Shown: positions 1-10,889 of the stretch, piece after piece
Layout of the letters: each line of letters begins with the position of its first letter
Numbering within the stretch: position 1 is the first letter of the stretch
From: Thiococcus pfennigii
Lineage (GTDB): Bacteria; Pseudomonadota; Gammaproteobacteria; Chromatiales; Chromatiaceae
Length of the DNA stretch: 64,000 bases
Direction of reading: 5' to 3'
Assembly (NCBI RefSeq): GCF_016583835.1
Contig: NZ_NRRW01000009.1
Location: 1-64,000, forward strand
Notes under the pieces: model-generated
The model's database searches: none
Told to the model about the DNA's origin: nothing
What the model saw: only the letters and a program-made list of their open reading frames with translations
Translations under genes and position numbers: made by a program

Positions 1-155
1 AATCAGGCAGTTAGCGGCGGCGCCGTGGGCCCAGACGGCTTCCGGCCGCTCGACTTCCGGTGCCCGATTCGATTATAAGGCATTGTTCTTGCGATTGAAA
101 ACGACTTTCCGTCCAGGCACTAGGTAGCCAGACGGCGACGTTACGCCAGCGACTG

Positions 156-1421
156 GCTTCAATGAGGCCGCGGCGAATCGCCGCGGAATTCTTTAGACAC
201 CTTCCGCCCGACCCTTGACCGGCTCGCCGCTTCAATGAGGCCGCGGCGAATCGCCGCGGAATTCCTCGGGCCGTGGGTCGAGTGGGACGGGGTCGCGCAG
301 GCTTCAATGAGGCCGCGGCGAATCGCCGCGGAATTCCGGGTCACAGGCCGTGATGCTGCGACCGGCAGCGGTGCTTCAATGAGGCCGCGGCGAATCGCCG
401 CGGAATTCTGCTTGGATATCGCTGCAGTACCGCTATCTGCCGGTACGCTTCAATGAGGCCGCGGCGAATCGCCGCGGAATTCTCAATGAGCCTAGATGTC
501 ACGCTCACGGCGACAAGGCTTCAATGAGGCCGCGGCGAATCGCCGCGGAATTCGTCGATATGAGCGACTTGGCGCGCTGGTCGTATGCTGCTTCAATGAG
601 GCCGCGGCGAATCGCCGCGGAATTCGTCGGCTTGATCCTGCGCACCCAGTCAGGGCGCAACGCTTCAATGAGGCCGCGGCGAATCGCCGCGGAATTCATC
701 GTGTTCGAGTGCGAGTATCGGATCGAGGCCGGCGCTTCAATGAGGCCGCGGCGAATCGCCGCGGAATTCTTACGACGCGCCGATGGCGCGACAAGAAACG
801 ACGCGCTTCAATGAGGCCGCGGCGAATCGCCGCGGAATTCGGAATCTGTCTTGCGGATGCTCAACTTGGACTTGCGCTTCAATGAGGCCGCGGCGAATCG
901 CCGCGGAATTCGACGAGACCGAAACTTGCTCTTTCGAGTTCACCATGCTTCAATGAGGCCGCGGCGAATCGCCGCGGAATTCGAATATGGTCGGGTCTTT
1001 CTCGACAAGATCATCGACATCGCTTCAATGAGGCCGCGGCGAATCGCCGCGGAATTCTCCATTCTTCACCTATACGGTTTTTTTTTGGTAGTTGCTTCAA
1101 TGAGGCCGCGGCGAATCGCCGCGGAATTCCTGGGGGCGGGGGGGGATCAAAACAAAATCTTGGCCGCTTCAATGAGGCCGCGGCGAATCGCCGCGGAATT
1201 CGCGGCTGAATCCGGCCGCCCGGATCGCTTGAGGGCAACGCTTCAATGAGGCCGCGGCGAATCGCCGCGGAATTCGTGGCGGTGGCGGTACTCCTGAGAT
1301 ACCCAATCCGTGCGCTTCAATGAGGCCGCGGCGAATCGCCGCGGAATTCTTGTGCTAGAATCGTGATACACCGATTTTCCCCCTGGCTTCAATGAGGCCG
1401 CGGCGAATCGCCGCGGAATTC
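156..1421 (-). CRISPR. CRISPR array, 18 identical 36-bp repeats and 17 spacers
   Basis: Repeats start at 156, 229, 301, 373, 447, 518, 590, 662, 734, 805, 876, 947, 1022, 1094, 1166, 1240, 1314 and 1386. All 18 read as identical. On the plus strand each begins GCTTCAATGAGG and ends CGCGGAATTC. The middle forms an 8-bp stem, CCGCGGCG/CGCCGCGG, around a 3-nt loop. Spacers are 35-39 nt, mostly 36. Read on the minus strand the repeat ends in ATTGAAGC, the usual 3' end that becomes the crRNA 5' handle. The array is therefore inferred to be transcribed leftward, in line with the cas operon, with the leader on the cas2 side. No degenerate terminal repeat is visible at the distal (left) end. The first 155 bases of the window hold no repeat and no recognisable gene. 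Confidence 0.98.
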
Positions 1422-1712
1422 CGCTCGCGTTTGCGACCATAAATGGTGCGGGTCGGGGAAGGTTTTGCGAGGGCTGAACATGTGAATAGCCAAGAGGAGG
1501 TGGGGCGGTTCGAGCGTCGGGTTCAGATTGTACCGTAATTTGCGGTTTTTTAAAGAGCAAAGCTTTTCGAGCGCTGCCAGGGGTTTATGTGGCGGACGAG
1601 CGCTCGCTCGGTGTCGGCGGATGCGTGCGTCGGTACGACAGTCCGGATGTGGCTAAGTTCTCGGGTGATTATGGAGCGGTTCTGGCGTGATTGGTAGTCG
1701 GGTGGCGCATTC
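1422..1712 (-). promoter_or_regulatory. CRISPR leader with candidate promoter
   Basis: This is the gene-free stretch between cas2 and the leader-proximal repeat. It contains a locally AT-rich segment at 1527-1562. On the minus strand it carries a -10-like TACAAT (1532-1527) preceded, after a 16-bp gap, by a weak -35-like TTTAAA (1554-1549). Initiation would fall near 1520, about 100 nt before the first repeat. The position next to cas2 and upstream of the array on the transcribed strand is what is expected of a leader. No second degenerate repeat was seen in it. Confidence 0.6.
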
Positions 1713-2006
1713 TCAGACGATCACGGGTTCGTGTTCGATCGGGGTGTAGTTGCGCTTGCCGAGGCTGACGACGCGCGGGACCACGGCTTCGGCGTGGCCG
1801 AGGTCGAGGACGATGATGTGGTCTTCGGTGTGGTGGATGATGCCGTCGAGGAGCGCGATGAGTTCCGCGTGTTGGACCTTGGTGAGGCGGCACTGGAAGA
1901 CCGAGAGTTGGAGCCAGTCGCCGTAGCCTTTCATGATCTTGAAGACCCGGCGCCAACGTTTGGTGTCGGAGATGTCATAGGTGACGATGTAGAGACGTTG
2001 GTCCAT
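1713..2006 (-). CDS. cas2: Cas2, CRISPR adaptation endoribonuclease-fold protein
   Basis: This is a 97-residue protein of normal Cas2 size. Its N-terminus, [17 protein letters not shown], is the ferredoxin-like beta-1 strand with the conserved Asp of the family. [15 protein letters not shown] follows, as in typical Cas2. Cas2 dimers bridge two Cas1 dimers in the spacer-integration complex. The start chosen is the ATG 5 nt after the cas4-cas1 stop. A TTG three codons earlier would overlap that stop and cannot be excluded. It is the last gene of the cas operon, next to the leader. Confidence 0.95.
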   Translation of the reverse strand: MDQRLYIVTYDISDTKRWRRVFKIMKGYGDWLQLSVFQCRLTKVQHAELIALLDGIIHHTEDHIIVLDLGHAEAVVPRVVSLGKRNYTPIEHEPVIV

Positions 2007-2011
2007 CGGCG

Positions 2012-3739
2012 TCAACGAGTCGTGAAGTTGGGGTAGTCCGGGAGTTCGCCGAGGAGGAAGCGGCCGAGGAGGCGGGCCTGGACCTCGAGCAATCGCCGGT
2101 AGCTGATCCGGTATTGGAACAGCGGGTGGGTGATCTCGTGCGCCATGCGCCGTTCGAAGGTCGCGATGAAGCGCTTGCGTCCGTCGGGCGTGAGGTTGAC
2201 GCTGCCTGCGGCTTGGACGAAGTCGGTTGGCCGAACCTCACCGTTGTTGATGGCCTGGAGAACGGCCGAATCGGCGATCAACGGCCGGAAGGGCTCCATC
2301 ATGTCCAATGCCAGGGCTGGGCGGCCGTATCTCGGCTGATGGTAGAAGCCGCGGTAGGGGTCGAGGCCAACGGCTGACAGGGTTACGGTCCAGCTTCGGG
2401 CCAGGAGTGAGTAGGCGTAGGAGAGGAGGGCGTTGACGGGATCCGTCGGCGGTCGACGGTTGCGCGTTTGGAAGTCGAAGCCGAGTTCGTCGGCCGGGTC
2501 GGTTTGCCGGATCAGGTGCTTGAAGGCGCTGAAGTAGCGCGCGGCGGCGCTGCCTTCGACCCCGAGCAGGGAGCTGAGATCGGTCACACGGCGCACGTGG
2601 CGACAGTCGCCCATCAGGTCTTCGAGCAGGATGTCGGGCTCGAAAGGGCCTTTCCAGTTTCGCCGCAGGAGGGTCCGGGCGTTGCGAATCTTGGCCTCGA
2701 CGAGCCCCTTGGCGAATCGCAAGCACAGAGTCGCGTCGAAGCTGGCGCGGTACTGAGCGGTGCGCAGCTCGACGTTCTTGTGGCCGGTGCCGACGCTGTG
2801 ACCCATGAACCAGCCGCCGAAGCTGTGCCAGGAGATGGTGATGCCGCGGCTCATCAGCTCGTTTAGGACCGGCGTGGTGACGTAGACGTTGCCGAACAGG
2901 ACCAGCTGCGAGACGTCGATGAGCCGCACGCTCTGCACTTTCTGGTCCTCGACGTAGACCTCCAGCCGCTCGCCGCTCTTCGCCACCTTGGCGTGATGGG
3001 CCTGCACATAGAGGGGCATCGCGGTATCGATGCCGACTGCCAGCGGGCGCGGCGTCAGGTCGGCATGGCGGAAGAAGTTGATCTCATCGGGCAGGCAGAT
3101 GCCGACGAGCGAGCAGCGCGGGCACTTGGGGCTGTCGTCTAGAGGCGGCGGGATCTGTCCACCGGCGGCGACGAAGCGCAGGCCGTCGATGGTGTTGCGG
3201 GTGAGCTGGAGCAGCTCGTCATCGAAGGGGACGGCGACGCGCTCCCGGCTGGCCGCGTAGTAGAGGATCCCGGCCTCGCACTGGTAGCCGTGCTCGGCGA
3301 GGATGAGCCCCTGCACGCAGAGCTGAACACGCTCAGGATCATAGGCCCCGCGGGCGATGTGCGGGCGCTTGCCACGTTTGTAATCGACCGGGGTGACGCG
3401 GTTGCCTTCGCCCTCGACCAGGTCCATGCGGGCGATCAGGCCGAGACGATTGGAGGACAGCGTAATCGAGCGCGCGTGGATGTGTTGCTCCGGTTCGGCG
3501 TCTTCCGCCGGCGGCAGCTTCCCGCCGGGTTTGTCGACGCGGCGATGGACATGGCGCCCTTCGACGGTGTCGCTCGACTCGTCCCACTCGCCCTGGACCC
3601 ATTCGAGATAGGCCAGGCGCGGACAATAGCAGAACTCGTTGACCATCCGGGCCGGCAGCAGGGGCTGGTCGAGGGTCAGGTCCGGGAAGGGTAGGGGGAG
3701 CTCGGCCTGGGTTGGCGCCTCTTTGTCCGTCTTCGCCAT
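2012..3739 (-). CDS. cas4-cas1: Cas4-Cas1 fusion, spacer selection and integration
   Basis: This 575-residue fusion is diagnostic for type I-G (I-U). The N-terminal Cas4 part (about 1-225) has the RecB-like nuclease motif PVDYKRG (Asp119, Lys121) and four cysteine positions expected for an Fe-S cluster: the Cys37/Cys39 area, then Cys206, Cys209 and Cys215 in [10 protein letters not shown]. The Cas1 part starts near 231 ([15 protein letters not shown]). It contains the metal-site residues Glu395 in [11 protein letters not shown], His467 in GFYHQPR, and acidic residues in [16 protein letters not shown]. In related Geobacter fusions the Cas4 part selects TTN PAMs during adaptation (established knowledge), which bears on the TTC motif next to the pseudo-spacer target upstream of this operon. 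The start has an AGGAGA ribosome site. A 95-nt gap separates it from the cas8-like gene. Confidence 0.97.
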   Translation of the reverse strand: MAKTDKEAPTQAELPLPFPDLTLDQPLLPARMVNEFCYCPRLAYLEWVQGEWDESSDTVEGRHVHRRVDKPGGKLPPAEDAEPEQHIHARSITLSSNRLGLIARMDLVEGEGNRVTPVDYKRGKRPHIARGAYDPERVQLCVQGLILAEHGYQCEAGILYYAASRERVAVPFDDELLQLTRNTIDGLRFVAAGGQIPPPLDDSPKCPRCSLVGICLPDEINFFRHADLTPRPLAVGIDTAMPLYVQAHHAKVAKSGERLEVYVEDQKVQSVRLIDVSQLVLFGNVYVTTPVLNELMSRGITISWHSFGGWFMGHSVGTGHKNVELRTAQYRASFDATLCLRFAKGLVEAKIRNARTLLRRNWKGPFEPDILLEDLMGDCRHVRRVTDLSSLLGVEGSAAARYFSAFKHLIRQTDPADELGFDFQTRNRRPPTDPVNALLSYAYSLLARSWTVTLSAVGLDPYRGFYHQPRYGRPALALDMMEPFRPLIADSAVLQAINNGEVRPTDFVQAAGSVNLTPDGRKRFIATFERRMAHEITHPLFQYRISYRRLLEVQARLLGRFLLGELPDYPNFTTR

Positions 3740-3834
3740 CGATGTCTCCTGCTGCGCATGCGGCCCGCGGGCCGCGTGCATCCATTTTCATTCCTTGGCA
3801 TCGCATCGAAAATCGTAGCCCGTCCTACGTCTGA

Positions 3835-4758
3835 TCAGACGGGTCCTGCGGGACTGAAGTTCTTATAGTATTGGTTCTGGAATATCCGCTCGCTACGGTA
3901 GATTTCGACGATCCCTCGGCGATGCAGGTTGCCCCTGTTCGGTTGACTCTGATGGATCTCTTCAAGCGTCAACAGCGACCGAACAAGATCGATGGTCGCC
4001 GGAAAAGACCAGATCGGCCAAGTGAACGCTTCCCCCCCTCGATCGAGCTTCTTGAATCCGGTCGTTGCGATGCCGTTGGTTTTGGGGTGTACGGGCAGTA
4101 GCGCCAGGCCCTCCAGCGCCAGTGCATTGGCCCCTCGCATCGTGCGAAGGCCATATTTCTTATTGGATTGCTGACTTGGATCATGCCAGCGTAGCGCATA
4201 GCGCTGATCTTCGGCTGGATCCCACCGCAGGCTGAAGTCGTCGTCCTGGTAGTCCCATGTGTGGAATAGGACACGATAGAGGTCGTTCGAATCGGTGTTG
4301 TTTCGGATGGCCTCGGCATAGGCAGGTAATCCCTGGCCGGCGGCATCGCCGCTTCTGACCATACGCAAGGCAGTGTCGACGAAATAGCCCTTGTCATCCT
4401 GATGGGCATCGCTGCCGAATGCCGCGAGGAGGTCTGCGTTTCGTCGACTTCCCGGCTCGGCGCACTCTGCGGCCCTGTGCAGCGCCTCACGATAGACCGC
4501 GTGTGAGAACGGCAGTTTCTTGTCGATCGTGAACGGAGTCGAAGATGTATTGCGCAGGGCCTCGAAAAGCTGCGCCGCAAGCGCTTCATCATCGCTCCCG
4601 CAGCCGGACAACTGCGGTCGCCAGCCGCCTTGTGCCTGACGCCAGGCGAGACGCGGTTCGGCGGCGATGCCCTGGCTTAGTGCCAGCACGCCGAGCGCGG
4701 CGAGGAAGCCCAGCGGGTTTCCTGCGTCCAGCCCTTCGAGGAGCAGTGTTTCGCTCAT
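3835..4758 (-). CDS. Type I-G Cas8-like subunit (Csx17/Csb3 class), unusually short
   Basis: This is a 307-residue protein translated from an ATG that overlaps the cas3 stop (ATGA), behind a GGAGA site. It begins with a hydrophobic segment, GLDAGNPLGFLAALGVLAL. This resembles the N-terminal LDG..PL..LAALGVL pattern I associate with type I-G signature large-subunit proteins. Its place between cas3 and cas4-cas1 supports a role as the Cas8-like subunit that recognises the PAM in the effector complex. No catalytic motif is seen. Cas8 proteins are usually considerably longer, so it may be a reduced version, or it may belong to a separate Csb3-like family. The assignment to a subfamily is inferred, while the association with the operon is clear. 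Confidence 0.75.
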   Translation of the reverse strand: MSETLLLEGLDAGNPLGFLAALGVLALSQGIAAEPRLAWRQAQGGWRPQLSGCGSDDEALAAQLFEALRNTSSTPFTIDKKLPFSHAVYREALHRAAECAEPGSRRNADLLAAFGSDAHQDDKGYFVDTALRMVRSGDAAGQGLPAYAEAIRNNTDSNDLYRVLFHTWDYQDDDFSLRWDPAEDQRYALRWHDPSQQSNKKYGLRTMRGANALALEGLALLPVHPKTNGIATTGFKKLDRGGEAFTWPIWSFPATIDLVRSLLTLEEIHQSQPNRGNLHRRGIVEIYRSERIFQNQYYKNFSPAGPV

Positions 4759-7751
4759 GTCGGATCTCCACTGGCATGGCGTTCTTCCCATTCGCTGCGG
4801 CGATGGTCGGAGAGCATCAGGGCGGCGGCGAGCGCCGCGAGCCCCCACCAGCCGTAGCGGCGTGTCAGGCGCCAGAAGCGTTCCGCCACCCCGCTGTCGA
4901 GTCGCTCCAGCTCGGTCGGCCCGCTATAGGAAAGCGTGTGGCCCCGAAATGCCAGGCCGATGGGGTGGGCAGGACCGGGATCGTCGACGACCGGGGCGAA
5001 CGGCCGGCAGTGACCGTGGTGACTCTCGATCAGGTGTCGGACGAGCTCTGGATCATGGGCCTGGGCGAGCAGGTCGGGGGCGCTCTCCAGCAGTCGGACC
5101 GAGAGGAGCTCGTGGCGGCCGCCCTTCGGGTAGCCGGCCTTTTCGCGAGCCTCTTCGTAGGCCTGTCGGCCATGCGGCAGGCTGGCGGACTTGGCCAGCA
5201 GCTCGCGCTTGGTCCAGATGGTGCCGCCTTGGAGGAGGGCCTGAAAGCGCGGATCTGCCTTCCCCAGATCGTGGCACAGGGCGGCAAGCTCGATGTCGTC
5301 GGCGATCTCCTTCGGGAAGGGGCGTGCGTGGTGTCGCGCCAGGGCAGCGACCCCCTCGAGGTGGTCGGTCAGCGGCCAATGAACGGTCCCGGACGCGGTC
5401 GCGTCGTCCTCGGCGCTGAAGATCGAGGCCATGTGCGGACGGTTGCTCGGTCGCCTGGGGCTCGACAAGACGAGCCCCCCGCAGGGATGCGGGGCGATGC
5501 ACCGATCGAGTTGCCGCTCGCTGGCGAGGTGAGCGGCGACGTCTTGCAGCCAGGGCAAGGAGACTGCCTCGGCCTCTCGGCTCAGGTCGGCGAGAGCGGA
5601 CGCGAGGTCGGCAGCGAGGGCCGCCGGCTCCTCTTCGAGGCGGGTCCTCGCCTCGTCGACGAGCTCGCGTAGTCGTGCTCGCGCAGCGAGCTCTTGCGGC
5701 CATGCGTTGAGGTTCTCCGGGGTGAGCCTCAGGATCGCCCTGGCGCGCGACGTCCAGTGACCGCGATCCCCCTGGTCGATGAAGCGGAGTGCGCCGGTCG
5801 GAACATGGCCGAGGCTGTCCCAGCCGCCGGTCGCGACTGGGATCACGAGGAGGTCGCCCGGTCGGATCTCGCGCGGGTTGTCGATGATCTGGGCGTCTTC
5901 CCGCCCGCGCCAGCGCAACACCCGACGTGCCGTTGTGCCGTCGAACTCGTCGGCGACGGGCGCGAGGCCTTCGATGTCGCCAGCGTCCGCCCCCTCAGGC
6001 TCGCCGGCGAGCCAGCGGCGGACGGCGACGAATGGGACCGGCATCAGCTCGCCAGTGGCCGGCGGACAAAGCGCGACCGCCTCGACCCAGGCATCCCCGG
6101 CCTCGGGCGATAGGTCGGCCCGCCAGCAGACCTGGATGTCCGCTGGTCCCGCCTGAGATCCGTGCAGGAACAGCGAGACGTCGGGGCTCGGATAGGGCAC
6201 CGGGGCCGTCTGGACCAGGGCGTCCAGGTGGGCCGGAAGCAGGACCGGGGCCGGCACTGCCTGCTTCGTCACCGGGCCGAGGTCGGCGGGCAGGCGTGCC
6301 TCGATGGCTGTGACGCCCAGATCGACTTCGCCGGCTTCGTCGCGCTGGTTGCCGAGCCAGGCCCAGGTCGCCTGTAGCGCCGTGCCGTAGATCGGATCGG
6401 GGGCACTGTCGGCCTTCTCCTGGTCGGCGCGCACGACGATGGCTCCGCGCGCCGCGATCGGCCGGCCCATCCGGTTCAGGCGTCCGAACCGCTGGCGCAG
6501 CGCCGAGAGGTCGGCGCACTCGCTGACCATCAGGTCGAAATCGAGGTTTGCCCCCACCTCGAGGGTCTGCGTGGAGACGACGAAGAGCGGCGCGGCGAGC
6601 TGGCGTTGCTCCGAGCGATCGGCGGCGAGCTGGGCGAGTTCCGCCTCCAGCGTGTCGTCCTTGTCGAACGGTCGCATGCGCCCGGTCAGGAGGATCGCTT
6701 GTCCGACCTGGCGGCGGGCCAGCAGCGCATGAGTGCGGCGGGCCGTATCGACGCGGTTGCAGAAGAGGCAGACGGCCGGGGCCGCTGGTGGTTGCGCGTC
6801 GTTCCGGTCCATGAACTCGCCGACCAGGCGTTCGGCCTCGGCGACCAGCGCCTCGGCGAGGGCCTGGTTGACCCGGGCGGGGTCTCGGCCCCGGGCGCGT
6901 GCGGCGATCTCCAGTCGGCAGGGCTTGGGTGCCTCGAGGCGGCGCTGCAGCACCGGGTGGGCGCGATTCGCCGAGGCCGTCGCAGGGTCGGGGAAGCGGT
7001 CGACCCCGCCGGCCGGCGTCGCCGTCATGACCACCAGCCGAAACGGCGAGGTCAAGGGTCGCTCGGCCCAGCGACGGTACCTGGCGACGGACTCCAGCGT
7101 CTGCATGAAGGGCTGCGCGCAGTGCGCCTCGTCGAGCAGGATCAGGCTGTCGTTGCCGACGAGACCGGCCTGGAGCGGCCAGGCCTTGAAGCTGCGGCCG
7201 TACGCACGGAAGAGGAGGCGCGAGCCGATCTGGTCGACGGTGCTGCAGACGATCGTCGGCTGGGTCGGGGAGCGCGCCCAGGCGTCGTCGCGGACGATGC
7301 CGCCGCGCAGTTGGAAACAGACCAGGGGGTCGGGCATTTCGTCGCTCGCCGGGCCGGCGGCGAGGCGGCGCAGCCGCTCGGCGACCTCGGCGAGGATGCC
7401 GGGGCTCGGGTTGGCCAGCCGGTCGGCGAGCGTCCGGGCGCGCGCGTAGGCTTCGTCGACGATGACCCTTCGGTCGACGACGAAGAAGATCCGCCGCGGG
7501 GCGGTCAACGCCAGGCCCTGGGCCGGGCGATGGGCCTGGGCGGCGAGGGCGAACAGCGCGATGTCGAGGCAGGCGGTCTTGCCCGAGGCGGTCGGCAACG
7601 TGATGGCCTGCGGCCAGCCGGCCCCATCGCTACCCTCGTCGGCCGCGAGCAGCCGCTCGGCGAGCGCGCTCTGCCACGGAAACGGCGAGCGTTGCCAGAG
7701 TGCCGTGAAGAAATCGGCGAAATCCTGGCCGGTCAGAGGTCGCTCAGACAT
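4755..7751 (-). CDS. cas3: Cas3 helicase-nuclease with C-terminal HD domain
   Basis: This 998-residue protein has the superfamily-2 helicase motifs first: Walker A PTASGKT (53-59), DEAH (207-210) in LILLDEAHCAQPF, VVMTATP, STQTLEVGANLDFD and RFGRLNRMGR. The HD nuclease domain is at the C-terminus (about 780-998), with CHDLGKADPRFQALL and ESHHGHCRPF. The reversed helicase-then-HD order is characteristic of type I-G/I-U. Cas3 is recruited to the R-loop and degrades the displaced strand. The ATG follows a GGGAGG site and overlaps the end of csb2 by 8 nt, so translation is coupled. Confidence 0.97.
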   Translation of the reverse strand: MSERPLTGQDFADFFTALWQRSPFPWQSALAERLLAADEGSDGAGWPQAITLPTASGKTACLDIALFALAAQAHRPAQGLALTAPRRIFFVVDRRVIVDEAYARARTLADRLANPSPGILAEVAERLRRLAAGPASDEMPDPLVCFQLRGGIVRDDAWARSPTQPTIVCSTVDQIGSRLLFRAYGRSFKAWPLQAGLVGNDSLILLDEAHCAQPFMQTLESVARYRRWAERPLTSPFRLVVMTATPAGGVDRFPDPATASANRAHPVLQRRLEAPKPCRLEIAARARGRDPARVNQALAEALVAEAERLVGEFMDRNDAQPPAAPAVCLFCNRVDTARRTHALLARRQVGQAILLTGRMRPFDKDDTLEAELAQLAADRSEQRQLAAPLFVVSTQTLEVGANLDFDLMVSECADLSALRQRFGRLNRMGRPIAARGAIVVRADQEKADSAPDPIYGTALQATWAWLGNQRDEAGEVDLGVTAIEARLPADLGPVTKQAVPAPVLLPAHLDALVQTAPVPYPSPDVSLFLHGSQAGPADIQVCWRADLSPEAGDAWVEAVALCPPATGELMPVPFVAVRRWLAGEPEGADAGDIEGLAPVADEFDGTTARRVLRWRGREDAQIIDNPREIRPGDLLVIPVATGGWDSLGHVPTGALRFIDQGDRGHWTSRARAILRLTPENLNAWPQELAARARLRELVDEARTRLEEEPAALAADLASALADLSREAEAVSLPWLQDVAAHLASERQLDRCIAPHPCGGLVLSSPRRPSNRPHMASIFSAEDDATASGTVHWPLTDHLEGVAALARHHARPFPKEIADDIELAALCHDLGKADPRFQALLQGGTIWTKRELLAKSASLPHGRQAYEEAREKAGYPKGGRHELLSVRLLESAPDLLAQAHDPELVRHLIESHHGHCRPFAPVVDDPGPAHPIGLAFRGHTLSYSGPTELERLDSGVAERFWRLTRRYGWWGLAALAAALMLSDHRRSEWEERHASGDPT

Positions 7752-9395
7752 GGTCGTCGCCTCCCTGTACGAACGGACGGCAGAGCCCATAGCCTCGGAA
7801 ACGGCCGGCACCGACGAGGACGGGTCCGCTGACCGGCTCGTCGAACAGGATCAGAGTATGGGAATGGTGCATGCGCCCGCCGTCGCGCTTGCGCGTGATC
7901 GGCGGGAACTCGTTGCTGCGCGGCACGCCTTCGAACAGCGACACGGGATGGAGCAGCACGTCGGCTGGGCGTGGTAGGCCGATGCGCTCGCAGGCGGTCT
8001 TGACCGAGTCCGCCGCACGCTGCCACTTGTCCGGCCCGTCGAAATGTCGGTCGAGGACCACGGGTGTGACGCTCGCCCAGCGCCTGGCCGGGCCGGTCCA
8101 GGCACGGGTGCGCAGGCTCTCCTGCGGCGCGGGTGTGCGCGTCTCGAGCTCGGCCGTGCCGTCGAGCCAGTGCCCGTCGAAGAGCGGGATCGCGCGCGGC
8201 AGGCCGTGCTGGTCGTAGAGGAGGTCGGCCAGGCAGGCGGCTGCCTCGTCCGGATCGAGCCCCTTCGGCAGTGCGAGGGCGGCGCCCATGATGCGGCCGT
8301 CGGCGTGCGGGCGGCCGACGAAGGGCAGGGGCAGGAAGGCGAGATGCGGCGCCCGGGTCGGCTGCCCATCGGGCGTGTGACCGGCGAGCCACTCGGGCGG
8401 CGGCTGCTGGGGGCACTTGGCCATCACCGCACCGCGTACGATCGCCATGAGCCGCAGCGTCGCGCGCAACGAGAGGCGTGATCCGGACAGGCGCAGCACG
8501 ACGAGATTCGGATCGAAGAGGCTGCCCGGGGTCTCTGCCGGCGCTGCCGCTAGCGGTGCGTCGTAGCCCTGCCACAGCCCGGGCTCGGGGCGCAGGCTGA
8601 CCGGCGCGCCGGCCGGGTATTCGGCCCTCAGGGCCTCTTCGCACGCCAGGAGCTCGCTCGCCAGAGCCTTCTTCTCCTTTCCCTTGGTCATCTTCATGCG
8701 CCTCTTGAGGTCCGCGATCGTTCCCTGTTGGTCGGCGAAGCGGACGGCCCGGTCGCGGGCGACGCGTGCCTCAAGATAGGCGAGGCGGCCGTCGCTCGGG
8801 ATGCGCAGCCGGTGCTTGGCGATCCCGACGGTCGGGATCCAGCTTGCCGGCGGCGGTGTCTCGTCCAGCCACATCTGGACGAAGGAGGCGGAGTGGCCGA
8901 CGTGCGTCACCTTTCGGCAAAGGCGTGCCAGAGTGTCGCGCTGATCGTCCGTCGGCTCGGTATCTGGCCAGATCAGGTGGGCGACAGGATTGTGCGGAAT
9001 GGCGACCGGAAAGGCGCGCGCTTGGCGCGGGCGCAGTTCGGGGAGTTGGTCAAGGCCGGCGGTTCGCAGCGCTTTGAAGCTGGCCGATGGCGCGCCGGCC
9101 AATTCGGCGATCTTTTTCGACCTTGCCAGTCCCGTGTCGTTGACCGGGACATAGTGGGTGACGACCCGGCGATACTCGGCATCCGAGACCGCCAATTCAG
9201 GCGGCGGCAGCCGCTCGAGCCATTCGAGGGTGGCGCGCTCGGCCGCCTGGTCAGCGCCGTCCGTCTCGAAGTGGGCGGCGGCCAGCGCCATGAAGACCCG
9301 GTCCGGATGCGGCGGCCACTCGGCGATCTGCTTGCTGGCCCCGTCCGCCGCCGCCATCGCCCAGCCGTTGAGATAGTGCAGGGCGAGGGCCAGCA

Positions 9396-9396
<1 letters not shown>
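7744..9396 (-). CDS. csb2: Csb2, Cas5-Cas6 fusion of type I-G
   Basis: This 550-residue protein starts at an ATG overlapping the csb1 stop (TGATG). The N-terminus, MLALALHYLNGWAMA, followed by EWPPHPDRVFMALAAA, is typical of the Csb2 (GSU0054) family, which combines Cas5 and Cas6 RAMP domains. The glycine-rich loop GAGRFRGYGLCRPF close to the C-terminus matches the Cas6-type RNA-binding loop. A lysine-rich helical insertion lies in the middle (MKMTKGKEKKALASELL). The protein is expected to cleave the pre-crRNA in the repeat, leaving the ATTGAAGC handle, and to cap the 5' end of the crRNA in the complex. Confidence 0.93.
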
Positions 9397-10613
<1,217 letters not shown>

Positions 10614-10645
10614 CGGGGTTCCTCTGTCTAGTAATCCCTTTGTGG

Positions 10646-10729
10646 GCTTCAATGAGGCCGCGGCTAAGCGCCGCGGAAAACACGAATCGTCGTCCTAACA
10701 AACAACAAATGCCGATGCTTCAATGAGGC
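10646..10729 (-). CRISPR. Degenerate mini-CRISPR (CreR/CreA-like guide RNA candidate)
   Basis: Read on the minus strand, the unit has three parts. (1) Positions 10729-10717 are a 13-nt repeat remnant that ends in the full crRNA handle ATTGAAGC. (2) Positions 10716-10682 are a 35-nt spacer-like segment, within the 35-39 nt range of the array. (3) Positions 10681-10646 are a full 36-nt repeat with four changes from the array repeat. It keeps a 7-bp stem (CCGCGGC/GCCGCGG) and the handle, but its outer end is GTTTTC instead of GAATTC. This is exactly what is needed to make one crRNA-like RNA: a 5' handle, a guide and a 3' hairpin. It sits 32 nt upstream of the csb1 start, on the same strand. The first half of the guide partly matches 10943-10960 (see separate entry). 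The regulatory role is inferred from the CreTA/CreR principle known in other type I and V systems. Confidence 0.85.
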
Positions 10730-10889
10730 TCTGTGTGCCCGGTCGTCTGTCGCAGAACCGAGGAGTTCCAGCACGGAAGCTCCTTGGGATGGCGTCACCA
10801 TCTTCTACTGAACTGCTAGATCAAGGCCGACGGTCACGCGCTGTCTCGCATCGTTGACGCGCCGACACGTCGCCGGCCGCACAAAGAAC

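Noticed and set aside
192-228. Spacer 1 shares a short string with the cas3 gene near 7046 (GGTCAAGGGTCG)
   Set aside because: The match is only about 12 bases with poor flanks, in a GC-rich background; not evidence of self-targeting.
11-1560. Many open frames of 60-130 codons within the array region, rich in RRIAAEF or NEAAANRRG motifs
   Set aside because: They are translations of the CRISPR repeat itself, in several frames and on both strands.
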